Shown piece by piece: positions 42,796-51,173 of a DNA stretch of 64,000 nt. Each line of letters begins with the position of its first letter. Position 1 is the stretch's first letter. A program made the position numbers and the translations under genes. The notes beneath the pieces are model-generated. The model saw nothing but the letters and a program-made list of their open reading frames with translations, did no database searches and was not told the DNA's origin. The stretch comes from Chryseobacterium nakagawai (lineage in GTDB: Bacteria; Bacteroidota; Bacteroidia; Flavobacteriales; Weeksellaceae): assembly GCF_900637665.1 (NCBI RefSeq), contig NZ_LR134386.1:2224501-2288500 (forward strand), in the 5' to 3' direction.

Positions 42796-43563
42796 TTAAA
42801 GAAGTTCTACCTTACCTTTAAAAACTTGCTTTGCAGGACCCTCCAGCCATATATTGCGGAAAGAATCACCACTTTTTTCAGCATATACCTTAAGGTTTCC
42901 GCCCAACGTTTTAACTTTTACGGAAGTTAGATTATCTTTTTGAAGAAAAGTTAAAGCAGAAGCTGTAACTCCTGTTCCACAACTATAAGTTTCGTCCTCA
43001 ACGCCTCGTTCATAGGTTCTTACAAAAATTTCATTATCTGAAATTTTTTCTACAAAGTTGACATTGATTCCTTTTTCTTTATAATTTTCTGAATTTCTGA
43101 TTGCGTATCCCTGAGTATAAACGTCATAATCGGCAATATTTTCTACATATTTTACATAATGAGGAGATCCGGTATTTAGAACAGCATCATTTCCATCATG
43201 TGAAATGGTGTCTACATCAATCATTTTTAATTTAATGATCCCGTTATGAATTTCTGCGTCATGTTCACCGTCTATCGCCATGAACTTACACTTGTCTTCA
43301 AAAACGTCAAGGAAAAAAGCAAAAGCGACAAGACATCTTCCGCCATTTCCACACATTGTGCTTTCTCCACCATCAGAATTATAGTATACCATTTTAAAAT
43401 CATAATCAGGATCGTTTTCCAAAAGGATAAGTCCGTCGGCACCTATTCCGAAACGTCTGTCACATAATTTTTCAATAATTTTTTTATCTTTAGGAAACTG
43501 AAGATCACGGTTATCTACCATTACAAAGTCATTTCCCGTTCCCTGATATTTATAAAATTCCAT
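42796..43563 (-). CDS. dapF: Diaminopimelate epimerase
   Basis: 255 aa. Converts LL-DAP to meso-DAP for peptidoglycan and lysine. The two catalytic thiols are C71 in STMCGNGGRC and C195 in YSCGTGVTAS. The opening FYKYQGTGNDFVMVDNRD and GADGLILLEN are standard. Slightly shorter than the E. coli enzyme but complete. Its stop lies 30 nt before mltG. Confidence 0.96.
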   Translation of the reverse strand: MEFYKYQGTGNDFVMVDNRDLQFPKDKKIIEKLCDRRFGIGADGLILLENDPDYDFKMVYYNSDGGESTMCGNGGRCLVAFAFFLDVFEDKCKFMAIDGEHDAEIHNGIIKLKMIDVDTISHDGNDAVLNTGSPHYVKYVENIADYDVYTQGYAIRNSENYKEKGINVNFVEKISDNEIFVRTYERGVEDETYSCGTGVTASALTFLQKDNLTSVKVKTLGGNLKVYAEKSGDSFRNIWLEGPAKQVFKGKVELL

Positions 43564-43668
43564 ATTGTTTTTTGTCTAAATGAAGAAACAAAATTAATAT
43601 ATTTAAAATGAAAAACGAACAGTGTTAACTGTTCGTTTCCTTATTTATAATCGTTATTTATAATTAAT

Positions 43669-44337
43669 CTATCTAAAGCCGCCACTGTTCTGTTGTCTGT
43701 TTGAACTAGAGTTTGAATTTGTGTTTTGGCTACTGCTTGAGCTGTTTCTGAAACCTCCACTTGAGGATTCTGATCTTGTGCTGCTTGTGCTTTCTGAATT
43801 TCTGAAACCACCCGAATTTGAATTGGAACTTGAACTTCTGTTTTCAAAACCGTTTTGAGTTCTGAATCCACCACTGCTTTGATTATTCTGATTTCCTTGG
43901 TTATTTTGATTTCCTTGGTTGTTCTGATAACCACTGCTTGAATTTCTGAATCCGCCACGATATCCATTATTATTATTGGAGTTTCCGTTATTGTATCTTC
44001 CGTTATTGGAACCGCTATTACGGAAACCATTATTAGGTCTTTGTGAAGTAACCGTAGTTCTTCTCTCTACATATACTTTTCTTCTGGAGTTATTATAATT
44101 GTCATAATAGTAAGGAGCACCATTATCATAGTAGTAATTAATATTGTTTCTATAATAATAGCCGTCATTACCATAATATCCGCCACTACCATAATATCCT
44201 GAAGGAGCATAGTAATATCCATTGTTATAATATGGGTCACCGTAGCCATTGCTGCCATACCCATCTGTATATGCCATACAAGATGTTAATGTGCTTATTG
44301 CAAAGATACTAACTGCTATTTTTAATAAATTTTTCAT
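43669..44337 (-). CDS. Low-complexity lipoprotein with Tyr/Gly-rich and GGFR-repeat regions
   Basis: 222 aa. Lipoprotein signal with lipobox STLTSC (Cys at about 20). Residues 24-80 are Tyr/Gly/Asn-rich (YYGSGGYYGNDGYYY). A short basic stretch (RRKVYVERRTTVTSQR) at about 86-101 divides this from a Ser/Asn/Gln-rich C-half. In the C-half GFR or GGFRN recurs about six times at irregular spacing, the last at the very C-terminus. It resembles disordered surface lipoproteins. No function is recognised. It lies 4 nt after pnuC on the same strand and may be co-transcribed. Confidence 0.75.
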   Translation of the reverse strand: MKNLLKIAVSIFAISTLTSCMAYTDGYGSNGYGDPYYNNGYYYAPSGYYGSGGYYGNDGYYYRNNINYYYDNGAPYYYDNYNNSRRKVYVERRTTVTSQRPNNGFRNSGSNNGRYNNGNSNNNNGYRGGFRNSSSGYQNNQGNQNNQGNQNNQSSGGFRTQNGFENRSSSSNSNSGGFRNSESTSSTRSESSSGGFRNSSSSSQNTNSNSSSNRQQNSGGFR

Positions 44338-44341
44338 AACT

Positions 44342-45013
44342 TTATTGTACTTTTTTTTCTTTAAAACTTTTTTTCCAACTAAGGTATCCTAAGATAGCCA
44401 TTATAGTAAATACCAAATATTGAACCGAAGTGATGCCAAGACCCTTAAAAATCATCATAGGCATGCAAATAAAATCTCCGACAATCCAGAAAATCCAGTT
44501 CTCAATGCGCTGTTTGGCCATAAACCACATTCCTACTAAAAATATTGAAGTGGTAAAAATATCCAGCCAGTTTGCCCAATCCAGATGGTATAATCCAAGA
44601 TTGGTTCCTTCCATCGAAAAATGATTATCAATATAAGGTTTATAATAATAAATAAATGTGACAAATCCTAAACTCAAGATAAAAAGGATTGCTGCATAGA
44701 GCCACTCTTTTTGGGTTGCCCATGAAACTTCCACATGGATGTGATCTTTTGAATTTTTGGCCCATAATATCCAGCCATAGACGCTCATCACAGTGTAATA
44801 AACATTGATAAGGCAGTCACCTAATAACCCGAAGTTAAAAAGAATATATACATAGATCAGGGTTGAAATAATGCCTGTAGGATATACCCATATATTTTTC
44901 TTAATTGAAAAATATACGCTCATGGTTCCGAAAATAGCACCGGATGCCTCAAGCATAATCTGTAAAGAATCATAGCTTTCATAGGGCTTTACAAAAAGAT
45001 CATATAAATTCAT
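44342..45013 (-). CDS. pnuC: Nicotinamide riboside transporter
   Basis: 223 aa, about seven spans. PnuC signature pieces: the N-terminal LEASGAIFGTMSVYFSIKKNIWVYPTGI (about 22-49), the Trp-rich WGWILWAK-like YGWILWAKN (about 78-86), LDWANWLDIFTTSIFLVGMWFMAKQRIENWIFWIVGD (about 150-186). Carries nicotinamide riboside into the cell for NAD salvage. The ATG at 45013 (MNLYDLF) is used; a TTG at 45031 is in frame but overlaps the promoter box. No NadR kinase gene is next to it, and no thiamine element is visible, so PnuC rather than PnuT is preferred. Confidence 0.9.
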   Translation of the reverse strand: MNLYDLFVKPYESYDSLQIMLEASGAIFGTMSVYFSIKKNIWVYPTGIISTLIYVYILFNFGLLGDCLINVYYTVMSVYGWILWAKNSKDHIHVEVSWATQKEWLYAAILFILSLGFVTFIYYYKPYIDNHFSMEGTNLGLYHLDWANWLDIFTTSIFLVGMWFMAKQRIENWIFWIVGDFICMPMMIFKGLGITSVQYLVFTIMAILGYLSWKKSFKEKKVQ

Positions 45014-45028
45014 GCGATCAAAAATAAA

Positions 45029-45036
45029 CAAAAATA
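45029..45036 (-). promoter_or_regulatory. pnuC promoter -7 box
   Basis: Minus-strand TATTTTTG is a full TAnnTTTG match ending 15 nt before the ATG at 45013, supporting that start over the TTG at 45031. Confidence 0.65.
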
Positions 45037-45178
45037 TGGACTTTTTAAAATGAATTAAATAATATGTTGCTCAGGTTTTTAAAGACTTTAATGTAAAATA
45101 AATGATGAAAGTTTAACGATAAACGTGGGGATTCCTAAATTTTTTATATTTTCGTAAATCCTTAATAAATAAAAAAAC

Positions 45179-46693
45179 ATGTCGAAAATTTGGGTTAAAA
45201 AACCACTAAGTGCCTATGAGGCAGATATGAAGAAAAGTGAGCTGAAAAAAGTCCTTGGAAAATGGAGTTTAACAGCGATAGGAGTAGGTGCTATCATTGG
45301 AGGTGGAATCTTTGTTCTTACGGGAACAGGAGCCTATTATCATGCAGGACCAGCGCTTGCAATCTCCTTTATTATTGCAGGTATTGCCTGTGTTTTTGCA
45401 GCATTATGCTATGCGGAGTTCGCCTCCATTATTCCTGTTGAAGGATCTGCTTATGCATATGCGTATGGTACAGTAGGAGAAATTTTTGCATGGGCAATGG
45501 GATGGTGTCTCATTCTGGAGTATGCTATGGCCAGTATGGCCGTTTCCGTGAGTTGGTCCGGATATTTTAATAAATTTTTGAAGATATTTAATATTCACTT
45601 ACCAGCCTATCTTACTTCAGATCCGTCAAGTTATACAGGAGATGGATTTTCCATGAACCTGCCTGCATTTATTCTTGTTCTATTGATTACCGCCTTATTG
45701 GTAAAAGGAACTAAAGAAGCTGCAGGAGCTAATAACCTGATTGTTTTGATGAAAACTTCAGCCGTTATTTTTGTAATCATTGCCGGGGTCTATATTATTT
45801 TTTCCAATACTGATCTTTACAACGCAGTTGATGGAGTGAAGAATTGGAAACCTTTTATTCCTGATCAGATAAAGCTTAAAAATTCTGAAGGCGATTTAGT
45901 TTCCGCCTATGGTATCAAAGGGATTATTTCCGGAGCTGCGGCTATCTTTTTTGCTTATATTGGTTTTGATGCTGTTTCTACTCAGGCTGGAGAAGCGATC
46001 AATCCTAAAAAAGATGTACCATTTGCGATTATCGCTTCATTGTTGATTTGTACTGCTTTATATATTTGTGTATCTCTTGTATTGACAGGAATGATGCATT
46101 ATACAGACTTTAATCCTGAGGGAAAATATCCTGATGCCATTAAAGCTCCTGTAGCGTATGCGTTTGAAATTGCAGGAAAACATTGGGCAAGTAATGTGGT
46201 GACCATTGCCGCGACTGTAGGGTTGATTTCTGTAGTAATGGTAATGATGATGGGGCAGTCAAGAATCTTTATCGGAATGGCAAAAGATGGATTAATTCCT
46301 AAGTTTTTTGGTGAACTTCATCCAAAAACAAAAACACCTTACAAAGGAATTATTATATTAGGAATTGTAGTGGCTCTTATTGCTGCATTTACACCGATTT
46401 CTACATTAGCTGATATGACCAGCTTTGGAACCCTGTTTGCATTTACGCTTGTTTGTGTGGCAGTTTGGGTAATGAGAAAAAAAGAACCGAATTTGATTAG
46501 ACCTTTTAAAGTACCAGCCTATAAAGTTGTAGTTGCATTGGGAGTGGTGATTAATATCTATTTGATCTTTAACCTAAGTGCTCATGCATTGGAACTTTCT
46601 GCAGTATGGTTATTTTTAGGTGGTTTAGTATATTTCCTTTATGGAAAATCTAATAGTAAACTGAACAACCCTGAAAAATATCAGAACGATTAA
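45179..46693 (+). CDS. APC-superfamily amino acid permease (cationic amino acid transporter-like)
   Basis: 504 aa with about 12-13 spans. The first span has the APC signature GVGAIIGGGIFVLTGTGAYYHAGPALAISF (about 36-65), followed by CYAEFASIIPVEGSAYAYAYGTVGEIFAWAMGWCLILEYAMA (about 80-121), closest to the CAT/YfnA group. FFAYIGFDAVSTQAGEAINPKKDVPFAI (about 262-289) is also typical. It takes up amino acids across the inner membrane. A probable -7 box (TATATTTT, 45145-45152) lies upstream, and a UUCG hairpin ends it. Confidence 0.9.
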   Translation: MSKIWVKKPLSAYEADMKKSELKKVLGKWSLTAIGVGAIIGGGIFVLTGTGAYYHAGPALAISFIIAGIACVFAALCYAEFASIIPVEGSAYAYAYGTVGEIFAWAMGWCLILEYAMASMAVSVSWSGYFNKFLKIFNIHLPAYLTSDPSSYTGDGFSMNLPAFILVLLITALLVKGTKEAAGANNLIVLMKTSAVIFVIIAGVYIIFSNTDLYNAVDGVKNWKPFIPDQIKLKNSEGDLVSAYGIKGIISGAAAIFFAYIGFDAVSTQAGEAINPKKDVPFAIIASLLICTALYICVSLVLTGMMHYTDFNPEGKYPDAIKAPVAYAFEIAGKHWASNVVTIAATVGLISVVMVMMMGQSRIFIGMAKDGLIPKFFGELHPKTKTPYKGIIILGIVVALIAAFTPISTLADMTSFGTLFAFTLVCVAVWVMRKKEPNLIRPFKVPAYKVVVALGVVINIYLIFNLSAHALELSAVWLFLGGLVYFLYGKSNSKLNNPEKYQND

Positions 46694-46702
46694 TGATAAT
46701 AT

Positions 46703-46725
46703 AAACCGCTTCGGCGGTTTTTTTG
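46703..46725 (+). terminator. UUCG-tetraloop terminator
   Basis: aaaccgc-ttcg-gcggttt followed by a long T run, directly after the permease gene. Confidence 0.88.
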
Positions 46726-46750
46726 TTGCAGATAACCCATTATAAAATAT

Positions 46751-47779
46751 ATGAAAAAGATTCTTTCCATTGCATTCCTGTCTGTAGGAATGATTGTGTT
46801 TTCCCAAAAGGTGGAAAGCGTAAAAACAATTCTTAATGATAAAATAAGCATCCGGGCACTTGAACTGTATGATCATAAAGTCTGGTATAGTGGGAGTGAT
46901 TCTAAATTCGGGTATGTAGACCTTAAAGATTATACAAAAAAGAAACAGATCAGGCTTTCTGAAAATAAGCTTGAATTCAGAACTCTTGCACAAGATAAAG
47001 ACTCGATGTATGCTGCGAATATTGGTAGTCCTGCTTATTTTTTTAAGATTGATAAGAAAAGTTTAAGATATAGAATAGTGTTTACTGATGTCAGTAAAGC
47101 TGCATTTTATGATGCTCTTCATTTTGTTGATGAAAAACTGGCTTTCGCTTTTAGTGATACTGATGATAATAGATTAAAGCTGACGATGTACAAGAATGAC
47201 GAATGGAGCTTCTTTGACAACAGTATAAAACTCAGCCAGGGCGAAGCCGCTTTTGCAGCCAGTAATACCAATATTTCTTCTACTGAAAAGTATGTATGGA
47301 TTGCAACCGGAGGGAAAGCTTCAAGAATTCTGAGGCTGAATCTTAAGGATGAAAAACTGGAAGCATTTACCACACCTTTTATTCAGGGAGAATCATCACA
47401 GGGAATGTACTCTATTGATTTTTATGATGATCAATTCGGAATTGCAGTAGGTGGTGACTATACTAAACAGGATGCTAATGTCAACAATATTGCAACCACT
47501 AATAATGGTGGAGAAACCTGGCAGATTCAGTCTTCAGGTGAAAATGCAGGATATATGACTTGTGTGAAAATTAAACCCGGTTCAAAAGGGAAAGAGATTA
47601 TTGCCGTAGGAGATCAGCATGTTAGCTATTCTTCAGATTTTGGAAAGACGTGGAAGAAAATTTCTGATGAAAAAGGGTTATATGTTTGTCAGTGGATTGA
47701 TGGAAACAGCGTTGTCTTTGCTGGGAAGGATAGAATTGTAGTAATGAAGCTGATATCAGAATCCAGATCAAAAAAATAA
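46751..47779 (+). CDS. Exported beta-propeller protein (Ycf48/BNR-repeat-like)
   Basis: 342 aa with a signal peptide (about 1-18, GMIVFSQ). Blades carry Asp-box/BNR-type motifs: TTNNGGETWQIQ (about 249-260) and YSSDFGKTWKKI (about 295-306), as in photosystem II assembly-factor Ycf48-like proteins and sialidases. No sialidase Arg triad is evident, so it is probably a non-enzymatic propeller of the periplasm or surface; such proteins are often labelled 'oxidoreductase' without support. Stands alone after a terminator. Confidence 0.78.
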   Translation: MKKILSIAFLSVGMIVFSQKVESVKTILNDKISIRALELYDHKVWYSGSDSKFGYVDLKDYTKKKQIRLSENKLEFRTLAQDKDSMYAANIGSPAYFFKIDKKSLRYRIVFTDVSKAAFYDALHFVDEKLAFAFSDTDDNRLKLTMYKNDEWSFFDNSIKLSQGEAAFAASNTNISSTEKYVWIATGGKASRILRLNLKDEKLEAFTTPFIQGESSQGMYSIDFYDDQFGIAVGGDYTKQDANVNNIATTNNGGETWQIQSSGENAGYMTCVKIKPGSKGKEIIAVGDQHVSYSSDFGKTWKKISDEKGLYVCQWIDGNSVVFAGKDRIVVMKLISESRSKK

Positions 47780-47892
47780 ATGAAACTGATAGAATTTATC
47801 ATTATCTCTATAACAGGTTTAAATACTGTATTTAGACTCATTCTAAACTATAACCTAATATAATTCATAGGTTAAAATTCATAACTAATGGT

Positions 47893-47900
47893 TAATTTTG
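47893..47900 (+). promoter_or_regulatory. hemN promoter -7 box
   Basis: TAATTTTG fits TAnnTTTG fully and predicts a start near 47907, about 52 nt before the hemN ATG. Confidence 0.55.
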
Positions 47901-47958
47901 TAGAATGGAATTTTAATAATGTTAAATTTCCTCACCTTATAAAATTTTATTTTTCAAA

Positions 47959-49317
47959 ATGAACTCTTTAATTGATAAGTATAATATTCCCGGGCCCCGT
48001 TACACTTCTTATCCTACCGTTCCTTATTGGGAGGATTCTACATTTTCGCCAGAAGGATGGAAGGAGAGCGTAATCAGGTCATTTCATGAAACGAATGCAG
48101 AGGAGGGAATTTCTATTTATATTCATTTGCCTTTCTGCGAGGCGTTGTGTACATTCTGTGCATGTCATAAGCGTATTACCAAACAACATAGTGTTGAAGT
48201 TCCTTATCTGGAAAGTGTTTTAAAGGAATGGAAACTTTACCTGGAGCTTTTTAATGAAAAGCCCAAATTAAAAGAATTACACCTTGGTGGTGGTACTCCT
48301 ACGTTTTTCTCTCCTGAAAATTTAAAAACATTGTTGGAAGGAATCTTTACTACTGTAGAGATTGCAGAACATCCGGAATTTTCATTTGAAGGACACCCGA
48401 ATAATACCACAAAGGAACACCTTCAGACTTTATATGATCTTGGTTTCAGACGAGTGAGCTTCGGTGTTCAGGATTATGATCCTAAAGTACAGAAAGCGAT
48501 CAACAGAATTCAGCCTTTTGAAAATGTGAAAAACGTAACGGAATGGGCTAAGGAAATTGGTTACAGAGGAATCAGTCACGATTTGGTATTTGGTCTTCCA
48601 CATCAAACCTGGGAAGCAATGGAACATACTATTAGAAAAACGATGGAGCTGAAGCCGGATAGACTCGCATTTTACTCTTATGCTCATGTTCCATGGGTAA
48701 AAGGAGTAGGGCAGAGAGGTTTTGATGAAAATGATCTTCCAAGTGGAGAAGAGAAACGTCGTTTATATGAAGATGGTAAAAAACTGCTTCAGGATTTAGG
48801 ATATATTGAAGTAGGAATGGATCACTTCTCTTTAGAGCATGATGATTTGTACCAATCTCTGATCCATAAAAAACTTCACAGAAACTTTATGGGGTATACT
48901 TCAAGCAATACCCAATTGATGGTAGGACTTGGAATGTCTGCAATTTCAGATTCCTGGTATGCTTTTGCTCAGAATGTAAAAACAGTGGAAGAATATCAGA
49001 CTATGGTAGAAGAAGGAACAATTCCTGTAGTGAAAGGACATGTTCTGAATGAAGAAGATTTGATTGTAAGGAGACATATTTTAAATCTGATGTGTCAGCT
49101 TGAAACCACTTTTACTATAGATAACTCTTTCCCTGAACTTGATAATGCATTAGATATGCTGAAGGAAATGGAAAATGATGGGTTGGTAGAAATTTCTGGC
49201 AAGGAAATTAAAATTACAGAAGCGGGTAGAGCATTCACCCGAAACGTAGCGATGGTTTTCGACCTCAGAATGATGAGAAATAAGCCGGAAACAAGAATTT
49301 TCTCAATGACAATATAA
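47959..49317 (+). CDS. hemN: Oxygen-independent coproporphyrinogen III oxidase
   Basis: 452 aa radical-SAM enzyme of heme synthesis working without oxygen. The 4Fe-4S cluster site is C60-xxx-C64-xx-C67 in PFCEALCTFCACH, preceded by the HemN opening YNIPGPRYTSYPTVPYW. HLGGGTPTFF (about 112-121), FGVQDYDPKVQKAINRIQ and the C-terminal HemN domain (about 365-450) are all present. The full-length N-terminal segment separates it from the HemW paralogues. Transcribed alone with its own promoter and terminator. Confidence 0.95.
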   Translation: MNSLIDKYNIPGPRYTSYPTVPYWEDSTFSPEGWKESVIRSFHETNAEEGISIYIHLPFCEALCTFCACHKRITKQHSVEVPYLESVLKEWKLYLELFNEKPKLKELHLGGGTPTFFSPENLKTLLEGIFTTVEIAEHPEFSFEGHPNNTTKEHLQTLYDLGFRRVSFGVQDYDPKVQKAINRIQPFENVKNVTEWAKEIGYRGISHDLVFGLPHQTWEAMEHTIRKTMELKPDRLAFYSYAHVPWVKGVGQRGFDENDLPSGEEKRRLYEDGKKLLQDLGYIEVGMDHFSLEHDDLYQSLIHKKLHRNFMGYTSSNTQLMVGLGMSAISDSWYAFAQNVKTVEEYQTMVEEGTIPVVKGHVLNEEDLIVRRHILNLMCQLETTFTIDNSFPELDNALDMLKEMENDGLVEISGKEIKITEAGRAFTRNVAMVFDLRMMRNKPETRIFSMTI

Positions 49318-49320
49318 AAA

Positions 49321-49352
49321 ACAAAAGCGGTTCAAGATTGAACCGCTTTTGT
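49321..49352 (+). terminator. Terminator after hemN
   Basis: A perfect 14-bp stem (acaaaagcggttca/tgaaccgcttttgt) with a 4-nt loop. Confidence 0.85.
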
Positions 49353-49371
49353 TTGCTTTAATATTTTTAAT

Positions 49372-49467
49372 TTACTCATTGTAGAAGAGCCAAGCTTGAT
49401 AGATTTCTTTTAACGCAATGTCTGCAGTTACTTTATATTGTGTATTATTTTCCGTTGCAATGGCACT
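49372..49467 (-). pseudogene. Possible gene remnant, 31 codons without a start
   Basis: An open minus-strand stretch ends in TAA at 49372-49374 and reads ...TADIALKEIYQAWLFYNE, helix-like and protein-like in composition. It is preceded after two codons (Ser-Ala) by an in-frame TGA at 49468-49470 and has no ATG. The upstream frames also hold short coding-like pieces. It looks like the C-terminus of a decayed gene between hemN and the sugar dehydrogenase. No family recognised; chance is possible. Confidence 0.3.
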
Positions 49468-49580
49468 TCAGTTAGCAAACATCTTGGCTTAGTATTAAGG
49501 TTTTGCGAAATGTCTTACAACATTATTATTAAAGATTGCGTTTAAAATAAAAAATAGATATTTGATTTCTTATTGATTGT

Positions 49581-50957
49581 TTATTTGATTATTAATTTTT
49601 GACTATAAGATTTTAAGTTTCCTGTTTTCAGATTGATAAAGTAAACTCCCGGAGGAAAACCTGAAATATCAATGCCTTTCCCGCTCGTGATATGATCTGT
49701 TTCCAATAATTTTCTTCCTTCAGCATTGATAAGCTCTAATGTAATTTTTTTATCCCTGATTCCGTCAATAAAGATTTCTTTGGAGGTAGGATTAGGATAA
49801 ATTTTTATGGCTTGGAAAAGATTATTTTCACGGGTATCTAATGTACCTGAAGTGATTTTGAAAATTTTCCCGGCGGTAACTGCTGCTACAAACAAATCCT
49901 TTTGAGAGTTTTGTCCGAAAGAGGAAAAACCGTTTCCGCTGTAGGAAGAGGTCCATGTGATCGAATTATCAGTAGCCAGAATGCCAATCTGGTCGGAACA
50001 ATAATCTGCAAAGAAATATTTCCCTTGAAGCGAAGGATATTGAGTTCCTCTGTATACATAGCCACCTGTGATGGAACATTTACCTCCGGAATGATCATAA
50101 ACTGCAATAGGAAAAGTCATTGAAGACTGAGCTGGGCATCCTGCTGTGTTGTAAGCGCTATTTCCTTCATAGCAACGCCATCCATAATTGATTCCGCCTT
50201 GTGTAATAGGCATTTTGTTAATCTCCTCAATTGCTCCTTGGCCAACATCGGCGATCATGGCATTTCCAGTGGTAAGATCAAATGAAAATTTCCATGCATT
50301 ACGAAGTCCATAAGCCCAAATTTCATCTGCACCATCAACACCTGCTCCTGCAAAAGGATTATCCGAAGGAATATTGTATGGATTTGGATCGGTGGCATTC
50401 ACGTCTATTCTCAACATTTTTCCCAGTAATGAATTTTTATTCTGAGCATTATTGTTGGGATCTCCACCACTTCCTCCATCTCCTGTTACAATCCATAGTT
50501 TTCCGTCAGGAGCAAAATGAATACTGCCTCCGTTATGATTGGCAAATGGTTTAGGAATGTTCAAGAGTATTTTTTCAGAATTGGGATCAGCTATATCCGG
50601 ATTGGTTGAGTTAACGCTGTATCTTGCCAGTACAATATTTCCTGCGGTATTGTTATAATACACAAAAAAATACCCATTGGTTGAGTATTGTGGATGGAAG
50701 GCGAGTCCTAAAAGACCTCTTTCTCCTCCATAAACAATTTTTGGAGCAATATCCAGAAAGTTAGTTGCGTTAATAGCTCCATTAGGTTGAACAATCTTTA
50801 TCATACCGTTCTGCTGAACAACGAACAACCGGCTGTCGTTAGCATTCGTAATTTCGACCGGGCTGGTTAATCCGGTGGCAAATTCTTCTAAATTAATGCT
50901 TTGAGCATTAACAATTAAAGAAGAAAAGATACTTAGGGTAAAAAGTAAATTTTTCAT
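49581..50957 (-). CDS. Secreted PQQ-dependent sugar dehydrogenase family protein with T9SS domain
   Basis: 458 aa. A signal peptide (about 1-18, LIVNAQ) precedes a six-bladed GSDH-type propeller (about 25-365) with GGERGLLGLAFHPQY (catalytic-His region), NHNGGSIHFAPDGKLWIVTGDGG (about 140-162) and YGLRNAWKFSFD (about 215-226). The C-terminus is a T9SS type A sorting domain: IKIYPNPTSKEIFI, LELINAEGRKL, GVYFINLKTG. It likely oxidises aldose sugars outside the cell, if PQQ is available. No PQQ synthesis genes are seen here. Confidence 0.9.
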   Translation of the reverse strand: MKNLLFTLSIFSSLIVNAQSINLEEFATGLTSPVEITNANDSRLFVVQQNGMIKIVQPNGAINATNFLDIAPKIVYGGERGLLGLAFHPQYSTNGYFFVYYNNTAGNIVLARYSVNSTNPDIADPNSEKILLNIPKPFANHNGGSIHFAPDGKLWIVTGDGGSGGDPNNNAQNKNSLLGKMLRIDVNATDPNPYNIPSDNPFAGAGVDGADEIWAYGLRNAWKFSFDLTTGNAMIADVGQGAIEEINKMPITQGGINYGWRCYEGNSAYNTAGCPAQSSMTFPIAVYDHSGGKCSITGGYVYRGTQYPSLQGKYFFADYCSDQIGILATDNSITWTSSYSGNGFSSFGQNSQKDLFVAAVTAGKIFKITSGTLDTRENNLFQAIKIYPNPTSKEIFIDGIRDKKITLELINAEGRKLLETDHITSGKGIDISGFPPGVYFINLKTGNLKSYSQKLIIK

Positions 50958-51137
50958 AATATTGTGATAATTAGTGTATTGAAGTGTGAATGAAAATTTT
51001 ATACCAATTAAATTTTGAAAACTTTATTATGATACCCCGAAATAATTGTTAAATCTTAAATAGAAATCAGAATGCTGATATATCTGAAAATAAACCATTT
51101 CTGTTGTTAAAAATTCATAAAATACAAGAAAATCATT

Positions 51138-51145
51138 ATATTTGC
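51138..51145 (+). promoter_or_regulatory. secDF promoter -7 box
   Basis: TATATTTG, full TAnnTTTG match, ending 28 nt before the secDF ATG at 51174. The best TTG upstream is at an untypically long 31-nt distance. Confidence 0.6.
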
Positions 51146-51173
51146 CGACTTAATTTAACGTAGTTATAACAAA

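Noticed and set aside
43641..44030. 129-aa minus-strand ORF
   Set aside because: An alternative frame of the low-complexity GGFR lipoprotein; its Ile/Val/Gln repeats are a by-product of the Asn/Ser codons.
46625..46993. 122-aa minus-strand ORF
   Set aside because: It spans the permease terminator and the start of the propeller gene on the opposite strand; no domain.
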